NCBI GenBank assembly: GCA_028699715.1
Contig: JAQVUC010000031.1
Coordinates: 1-9,166, forward strand
Source: Anaerolineaceae bacterium
Lineage (GTDB): Bacteria > Chloroflexota > Anaerolineae > Anaerolineales > Anaerolineaceae
DNA length: 9,166 bases
Direction of reading: 5' to 3'
The translations under genes and the position numbers were made by a program. Below the pieces are notes generated by a model. That model was given only the letters and a program-made list of their open reading frames with translations, searched no databases and was not told the DNA's origin. This document shows positions 4,159 to 9,166 of this stretch, in pieces (within the stretch, counting starts at the first letter, position 1; the number at the start of each line of letters is the position of its first letter).

Positions 4159-6494
4159 GTTTCCGCCAGGCTTTCGGCAGGCAAGGGATTGCTGAAGGTT
4201 TTCATACTGCTGCCAAAATGGTGTTGAATTGTTCCGTTTGGGAAACGGATAGTGGAATTCTTACCGTCCCGAGTCACTTCCAGGCCTTTGAAAAGCACTT
4301 TTAGAGGCCAGGGGAAGGGGTTTTGACCCTGCAGGATCAGCTTGTTTTCGTGCAAAATGCGGATACCGGCTAATTCGAGGAAGAGATTGACCGGGATCAA
4401 GCCAGCAAGCGTGTTTCTGGTGCCGATTGGGCGGCCAGTGAGAGCCTGCCAACGGTCGCTGTTGTTGTGGTCTGTTTTCAATTGAAGGATTTGACCCTCT
4501 ATGAGTTGGCTGAAAAGCTGGAAGGCCTGGTGGCGTTCACCCTGATCAATCAATTGAGAGATCAGCAAGAGGTTCCAGCCTAGATTAACGACCTGTTCGG
4601 TGTCCTGTGGGTCTAAATTCTCGGGGATGCCGTACTTGGTGCGGTTCAGGATGGCATCCAAGCTCAAGGGATCTTCTGAATCTGGCTCTACTTTGGGTTC
4701 AGGTGCCGCGAGGAGTGAGCTGATGTCGTTGATTTTCAAATCAGCGATGTGAACCTGAAGCTGACAGTTTTCCATCTCCAATTCACTGATGCGATCAAGG
4801 CGGGCATAAATTTTTTTTGTGGTCAAGTAAAAAGAACCGGGCAGCCAAAGCAGATCAGAGGAATCGATTTTTTCAACCACCAACTCGCCCTGATCATTTT
4901 CTCCGTGAAGGAAAAAAGGGGCAGGTTTTTTGAATTGAAGCTGCGGTTTTAGACGAAGGTTGAGGCGGGCGGGCGATTTCAGAAAAATCGCTTTTGCGCC
5001 GAATTCGCCCAAATCGCCTTTAAATAATATTTCTCCAGCGTGGTTTCGATGAGTTTGGTAATCAAGCAGGCTGCCGTTGTTAAGAGTGGGTAAATTTTCT
5101 TTAGACCAACTTTGAAGAGTGGCACTGTGACTTTCAGTTTCAGCCGTTGTTATTTGATCCTCAAGAACCAAACTGATTTTCCGCAGGTGTTCCAACTCAA
5201 TCAGCATCAGTTGAACTAACCCGGAACTTTCCGTGAAAGCTATGCGCGTAGACAGCGCGTTTTCATCCATCAAATCAAAAACACTCAAAGATGTCAGCTC
5301 AGTCTGTTCCCCCCTGGTCCATTCAGGGATCCCATCCTGATCGCGGTCATACGTTTGATCGAACCAGGAGAGGGTGATCGATTTCAAAGCGGGAAATATG
5401 GCGGAAAGATAGGTTTTGTCCTGAAATTGTTGATGGATCTGCCAGGCGAGCTTGCAGAGACAGGGGAAGGGCAAGGGGTTGGCGTTGCCCTCAATTAAGC
5501 CATCCAGGCAATTGGATAAATGAGCCGCAAAGAGTTCTGCAGCCAATTCGATTTGGGCAGGCATCAAAGAATTGACCAATTGGAACAATTCTAGTGTCGT
5601 GACTGTTTTAGTGTTGATATCCTTTTGACCAGCTGGGGGAGACGAAAAAGTTGTATGGATATTGCGATTCTTGAGCGCGGCTATTGTTCCATCAGCTTCA
5701 CGCTGTAAAAGCTGAAAGGCCTGGTTTTGATTTGAAAGAAAAGCGGCATCCCAGCTTGTGTTTGGCGTGGTGATTTGAACCAGGCGGGATTGGTTGGCAA
5801 CCTCAAGGCGGGCAATTTCAGCGTCCCAATTGACAGGGAAATTCTCCGTGGTAGTGCCTGTCTCCAAAGTTGCACCGTAGTCAATTTCACACTGCCACAA
5901 GGCTTGTATCGATTTTCCCGGACCAAGATGTTCACTTTGTTCCAGCGCAAAGGTGGGGCTTAAGACAGTTTTGGCAGAACCATTCATTGTCAGGCTGACT
6001 GAAAGATTGCCGGATTGCCCCTTGAGAAAAGTCTGGTAAGCCTGGCGGGTGTGTTTGATATCCGAGCCGCCCTGAAGTGAAATCAGACGCGCTGCCAGCC
6101 TGGCGCCGAGCTCGAGGTTCTGGTCCGAGTTATTGGTTACTTTAATCCTGCCAAGTACTAAAGAGGCGGATTTCACCCAAATGTCAAGAACCGCCTCTAT
6201 CTCTTCGAATGGATTGATCACCATACGGAGAAAATTTGAGTAAATAAAATCGATGCGCGGTTGGGCAAAAAAGTCTGAAAGACTTTCCTGGATCATCTTG
6301 TTCTGGCTGACCTGGGGGAAAATTTGGAAAGAACGGGCTTGCAAGCCCAGTGTGCTCAGCAAACTGATAGGGCCACCGTTTTCTAATTCCAGCCTCCAAA
6401 CGGTATCAAAAGTTGGAAGCTCCTTAGAAAATTGCTGATCCGCAGCTACTATCATCCCGATGGGATCGGTTTTGAAGAATGGTCCTATAGTCAC
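4149..6494 (-). CDS. Six-hairpin-glycosidase-like protein (MGH1/GH63-like architecture)
   Basis: A 781-residue protein without signal peptide or membrane segment, so probably cytoplasmic. The N-terminal part (about 1-240) looks beta-rich, with GMIVAADQQF (13-22). From about 245 to 715 a helical region carries marks of (alpha/alpha)6 glycosidases of the mannosylglycerate-hydrolase/GH63/amylo-glucosidase type: WFDQTYDRDQDGIPEW (377-392), whose DRDQDG is a calcium-loop-like motif, and LAGLIPVNLFLELAGIRIL (696-714). A beta-like stretch (about 485-595) interrupts the helical part. The substrate would be an alpha-linked oligosaccharide or glycoside, but I cannot place the catalytic acid and base with confidence, so activity is uncertain. 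The start is GTG at 6494 with no ribosome-binding site and TATAAT (6506-6501) six bases upstream, which suggests a leaderless mRNA. ATG at 6455 is the alternative start. The gene overlaps the lipoprotein gene by four bases. Confidence 0.72.
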   Translation of the reverse strand: MTIGPFFKTDPIGMIVAADQQFSKELPTFDTVWRLELENGGPISLLSTLGLQARSFQIFPQVSQNKMIQESLSDFFAQPRIDFIYSNFLRMVINPFEEIEAVLDIWVKSASLVLGRIKVTNNSDQNLELGARLAARLISLQGGSDIKHTRQAYQTFLKGQSGNLSVSLTMNGSAKTVLSPTFALEQSEHLGPGKSIQALWQCEIDYGATLETGTTTENFPVNWDAEIARLEVANQSRLVQITTPNTSWDAAFLSNQNQAFQLLQREADGTIAALKNRNIHTTFSSPPAGQKDINTKTVTTLELFQLVNSLMPAQIELAAELFAAHLSNCLDGLIEGNANPLPFPCLCKLAWQIHQQFQDKTYLSAIFPALKSITLSWFDQTYDRDQDGIPEWTRGEQTELTSLSVFDLMDENALSTRIAFTESSGLVQLMLIELEHLRKISLVLEDQITTAETESHSATLQSWSKENLPTLNNGSLLDYQTHRNHAGEILFKGDLGEFGAKAIFLKSPARLNLRLKPQLQFKKPAPFFLHGENDQGELVVEKIDSSDLLWLPGSFYLTTKKIYARLDRISELEMENCQLQVHIADLKINDISSLLAAPEPKVEPDSEDPLSLDAILNRTKYGIPENLDPQDTEQVVNLGWNLLLISQLIDQGERHQAFQLFSQLIEGQILQLKTDHNNSDRWQALTGRPIGTRNTLAGLIPVNLFLELAGIRILHENKLILQGQNPFPWPLKVLFKGLEVTRDGKNSTIRFPNGTIQHHFGSSMKTFSNPLPAESLAETGE

Positions 6495-6500
6495 AGCTTA

Positions 6501-6506
6501 ATTATA
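6501..6506 (-). promoter_or_regulatory. -10 element giving a leaderless mRNA for the glycosidase-like gene
   Basis: A perfect TATAAT lies at 6506-6501 on the minus strand, followed by TAAGCT and then the GTG start at 6494. The expected transcription start, seven bases past the hexamer, is the G of GTG. No clear -35 is found 16-18 bases upstream. The arrangement closely resembles the one at 1151-1137. Confidence 0.5.
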
Positions 6507-6562
6507 TGCTACAGTCCTGGTTCGCGCTTTTGTTCGACAGAAATTTCCGCCTTGAACCTTTA

Positions 6563-6571
6563 TGTTAAAAT
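6563..6571 (+). promoter_or_regulatory. Extended -10 promoter of the penicillin-binding protein gene
   Basis: TGTTAAAAT (6563-6571) fits the extended -10 form TGnTATAAT with one hexamer mismatch. No good -35 lies upstream, as is common for extended -10 promoters. Transcription would begin near 6578, giving a leader of about 22 bases that contains the purine-rich AAGAAGAAGAG (6585-6595) as a weak ribosome-binding site. The two divergent -10 elements are about 60 bases apart. Confidence 0.45.
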
Positions 6572-6600
6572 CGGAGTTAATAAAGAAGAAGAGAAATCAT

Positions 6601-9166
6601 ATGGAAGACAAGCTCAACACCAACCAAAACCTGCCCGAATCCACTGAGGACAACCTCGATGCTCAGAGCGCTTCTGCGAAGGCTCAAGAATTCCCAGAGT
6701 TTGCAAATTTTAAGGAGACAGCAGCTGGTTACGCGGAACGTAACGGGCTGGATAATTACAAAGACCCTGGCATGGAATTCCAATCAGAAACGTGGAATAT
6801 CGGTGAGGCTGTCAAAGATAAGACTTCTCAGTGGGTACCGGTCGAGTACATCGAGGACCAGGATTTTGTTGAAACCATTCCTCCCGAGTTTCCCATCCAA
6901 ACGGCAGACCAGCTTGAGGTCCTGCCTGAAACAGTTGATCAGGTAGATCACCAGGGGACCCAATTGAACCCAGTGGCCTTTACCCCGGCTGAGGGAAGTA
7001 TAGAGAGTGACACGCAACCGGTGATCGTCAGCCCTCTGGTTGAACCAAAAGCGGTTGTTGAACCAGCCGTTGCTGCAGTTGCGCCTGAGACTCAACCACA
7101 TCTTGTTGTGAAAAAACAGGCTAAAGCACCCAAGAAGGCCAAAAAGAAAAAAGGTTGTTTTGGACGATTGATCTTGATTGCCATTATTCTTTTGCTGCTT
7201 GCGCTTCTGGGAGCAGGTGTGTTTGCGGTATCCAAGTACATCGATATTGCTAAAACACTTCCACCAGTAGACGAACTCCAGAATCGGGCGTCTCAATTTG
7301 AGACCACCTATATCCTGGACCGCAACGGCAACATTCTTTACGAAATTGTTGACCCAAACGCCGGCAAACGGACTTATGTGCCTTTGGAACGGATATCACC
7401 TTATGTGATTGCGGCAACGATTGCAACCGAGGACAAGGAGTATTACAACCACCCTGGCTTCGATTTGATCGCGCTTGCCCGCGCGCTTTACGCTAACTAC
7501 ACCTCCGGGGAGATCGTCTCCGGTGCCTCCACCATCACGCAACAGTTAGCCAGGTTGCTGCTGTTGACCGATGAACGCTTTGAGCAATCGTATGAGCGCA
7601 AAGCACGTGAAATCATCCTGGCGGCTGAAATAACCCGCCGCTATACCAAGGAACAGGTTTTAGAGTTATATCTGAACGAAATTTTTTACGCGAATCGATC
7701 TTATGGCATCGAAGCCGCCTCGGCAACCTACTTCAATACAACTGCCGCGGAGTTGAATTTGTGGCAGTCCGCTTTTTTGGCAGGAATTCCACAAACCCCG
7801 GCCGTGTACGATATTTACAACAATCCTGAACCTACAATCAACCGCTTCAAAACGGTTTTGGTGCTGATGTACGAATTGAGCAACGAAAAAGGCTGCATCC
7901 ACATCGGTGAAAACCTGGAGCCTGTGTGTTTGGACGCAATTCAGACGATCCAGGCCTCGGACGCCTTGGAGGCCTATGAATTCAAAAAGCGGGATATAGG
8001 TATGCAGTTTCCGCATTGGGTGGTTTTTATCCAATCTTTGCTCGAGTCTCAGTTTGACGCCCAGACCATCTATCGTTCCGGCTTTACGGTTTACACCACA
8101 CTCGACCCTGAGATGCAGCATGATGCCGAAAACGCGGTCAGCAAGCAATTGGCGCAGATGACGGCCAACAACGCCACCAATGGCGCTGTGGTTGTGCTTA
8201 ACCCCCAAAATGGTGAGATCCTTTCCATGGTAGGCTCGGCAGACTTTAACAACGCCGATATCAGCGGCCAGGTAAATATGGCTCTGACCAATACCCGCCA
8301 ACCAGGTTCAGCTATCAAGCCCTTGACCTATCTGGCGGCTTTTGAAAAAGACTGGACCCCATCCACCTTGATTTGGGATGTGCCTTCAAGCTTCCGTCCC
8401 TCTGCAGATCCTTTTGACACCAGCCCGGACTATGAACCAGTCAACTATGATGGGCGTTTTCACGGTCCTGTGACCGTTCGCGACGCCTTGGCGAACTCCT
8501 ATAACATCCCGGCGGTCAAAGCTTTGGAATATGTCGGTATCTACGACGATCCGACCACTGTCCAAGAGGATGGTTTTATCAATTTTGTCAAACGCCTGGG
8601 GATCAATACGCTCACCAGAAATGATTACGGCCTGGCGCTAACCTTGGGCGGTGGTGAAGTCAGCCTGATGGAACTCACCGGCGCTTACCAGGTTCTGGCG
8701 AATGAAGGCCGGAAAATCTCACCGGTAGCGATCACAAAAGTTGTTGATCATAGCGGACAAGTGCTTTATGAATACCAGGCTCCGGCTGGAGACCAGGTAG
8801 TTCGCTCAGCACACGCTTATCTGATTTCCTCGATCCTTTCAGATACTGCTGCCAGGGCGCCGATGTTTGGGTATGACTCAATCCTCAATCTCCCTTTCCC
8901 TGCTGCTGCAAAAACCGGAACGACCAATGATTTTCGGGATAACTGGACGGTTGGGTACACACCTGATCTTGTGGTTGGAGTTTGGATTGGGAATGCTGAT
9001 TACACTCCCATGTTCAACACCACTGGAGTCAGCGGGGCTGCGCCGATCTGGTCTGAAATTATGCAAAAAGGAATCAACCGCTACACAGGTGGTAACGCAA
9101 CACCCTTTGCCAGACCTTCTGATGTTGTTGATTACACGATTTGCGCGGTATCCGGGGTACAGCCAA
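6601..9166 (+). CDS. Class A penicillin-binding protein (PBP1A type), 3' end missing
   Basis: Bifunctional peptidoglycan synthase; 855 residues are visible and the frame runs off the window. It polymerises lipid II into glycan strands and cross-links the stem peptides outside the membrane. In order: an acidic, Pro-rich cytoplasmic stretch (1-170); a Lys cluster (about 173-184); one membrane helix (190-211); a GT51 transglycosylase domain with EDKEYYNHPG (catalytic Glu277), GASTITQQLAR (308-318), RKAREIILAAE (from 333) and LELYLNEIFY (from 354); then a transpeptidase domain from about 528 with SAIK (Ser570 nucleophile, Lys573), SYN (633-635) and KTGT (771-774). All key motifs are intact. The cytoplasmic N-terminus of about 185 residues is long compared with common PBP1A proteins. 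Cys432 and Cys443 form a close pair in the linker between the domains. ATG at 6601 is chosen as the first in-frame Met after the promoter; the ribosome-binding site is weak. It is transcribed divergently from the glycosidase-like gene. Confidence 0.95.
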   Translation, partial: MEDKLNTNQNLPESTEDNLDAQSASAKAQEFPEFANFKETAAGYAERNGLDNYKDPGMEFQSETWNIGEAVKDKTSQWVPVEYIEDQDFVETIPPEFPIQTADQLEVLPETVDQVDHQGTQLNPVAFTPAEGSIESDTQPVIVSPLVEPKAVVEPAVAAVAPETQPHLVVKKQAKAPKKAKKKKGCFGRLILIAIILLLLALLGAGVFAVSKYIDIAKTLPPVDELQNRASQFETTYILDRNGNILYEIVDPNAGKRTYVPLERISPYVIAATIATEDKEYYNHPGFDLIALARALYANYTSGEIVSGASTITQQLARLLLLTDERFEQSYERKAREIILAAEITRRYTKEQVLELYLNEIFYANRSYGIEAASATYFNTTAAELNLWQSAFLAGIPQTPAVYDIYNNPEPTINRFKTVLVLMYELSNEKGCIHIGENLEPVCLDAIQTIQASDALEAYEFKKRDIGMQFPHWVVFIQSLLESQFDAQTIYRSGFTVYTTLDPEMQHDAENAVSKQLAQMTANNATNGAVVVLNPQNGEILSMVGSADFNNADISGQVNMALTNTRQPGSAIKPLTYLAAFEKDWTPSTLIWDVPSSFRPSADPFDTSPDYEPVNYDGRFHGPVTVRDALANSYNIPAVKALEYVGIYDDPTTVQEDGFINFVKRLGINTLTRNDYGLALTLGGGEVSLMELTGAYQVLANEGRKISPVAITKVVDHSGQVLYEYQAPAGDQVVRSAHAYLISSILSDTAARAPMFGYDSILNLPFPAAAKTGTTNDFRDNWTVGYTPDLVVGVWIGNADYTPMFNTTGVSGAAPIWSEIMQKGINRYTGGNATPFARPSDVVDYTICAVSGVQP

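Noticed and set aside
3752..4195. 147-codon plus-strand reading frame
   Set aside because: It is antisense to the lipoprotein; the open frame follows from the Thr/Pro codon bias.
6784..7296. 170-codon minus-strand reading frame
   Set aside because: It is antisense to the N-terminal part of the PBP, which reads through continuously on the plus strand.
7666..8301. 211-codon minus-strand reading frame
   Set aside because: It is antisense to conserved PBP transglycosylase and linker sequence.
1..9166. CRISPR array, insertion sequence, phage or defence island
   Set aside because: No spaced direct repeats, terminal inverted repeats, transposase or integrase motifs were seen on either strand.

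Overview
The window looks like a stretch of ordinary bacterial chromosome. The best guess is the Chloroflexota, class Anaerolineae. That rests on a lipoprotein with a Thr/Pro-rich linker and an NBR1-type Ig-like domain, a short SIS-type bifunctional phosphoglucose/phosphomannose isomerase, a large six-hairpin-glycosidase-like protein without a signal peptide, and two genes that look leaderless. It is inferred from family flavour, not from any search. I see no phage, transposon, CRISPR array or rRNA.

Layout, left to right. The 3' part of a monoacylglycerol-lipase-type alpha/beta hydrolase (+, 1-615) converges on a gene for an Imm5-like putative immunity protein (-, 612-1139), and their stop codons overlap by four bases. 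Upstream of the latter lies a tRNA-Ser(GGA) gene (-, 1186-1271) with its own extended -10 promoter and an intrinsic terminator. A flavodoxin-family gene (-, 1345-1818) follows. A roughly 250-bp divergent intergenic region then separates it from a small two-helix membrane protein (+, 2065-2289).

From 6494 down to 2296 there is a probable three-gene minus-strand unit: the six-hairpin-glycosidase-like protein (4149-6494), the lipoprotein (3460-4152, 4-base ATGA overlap) and the PGI/PMI isomerase (2303-3349). It ends in a strong intrinsic terminator whose stem contains the isomerase stop codon. The glycosidase-like protein and the isomerase suggest a carbohydrate theme. The overlap means at least the first two genes are translated together. 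A divergent promoter region at 6495-6600 separates this unit from a class A penicillin-binding protein (+, 6601 to the window end, incomplete) that has all its catalytic motifs and an unusually long cytoplasmic N-terminus.

The most interesting signals are regulatory. Two unrelated genes (starts at 1139 and 6494) share the arrangement TATAMT, then six bases ending in AAGCT, then the start codon, with no ribosome-binding site. This would produce leaderless mRNAs. For the immunity gene, the matching -35 falls in the loop of the upstream tRNA terminator. No clearly undescribed multi-gene system is present. The orphan Imm5-like gene and the glycosidase-like/lipoprotein pair are the best candidates for a follow-up.
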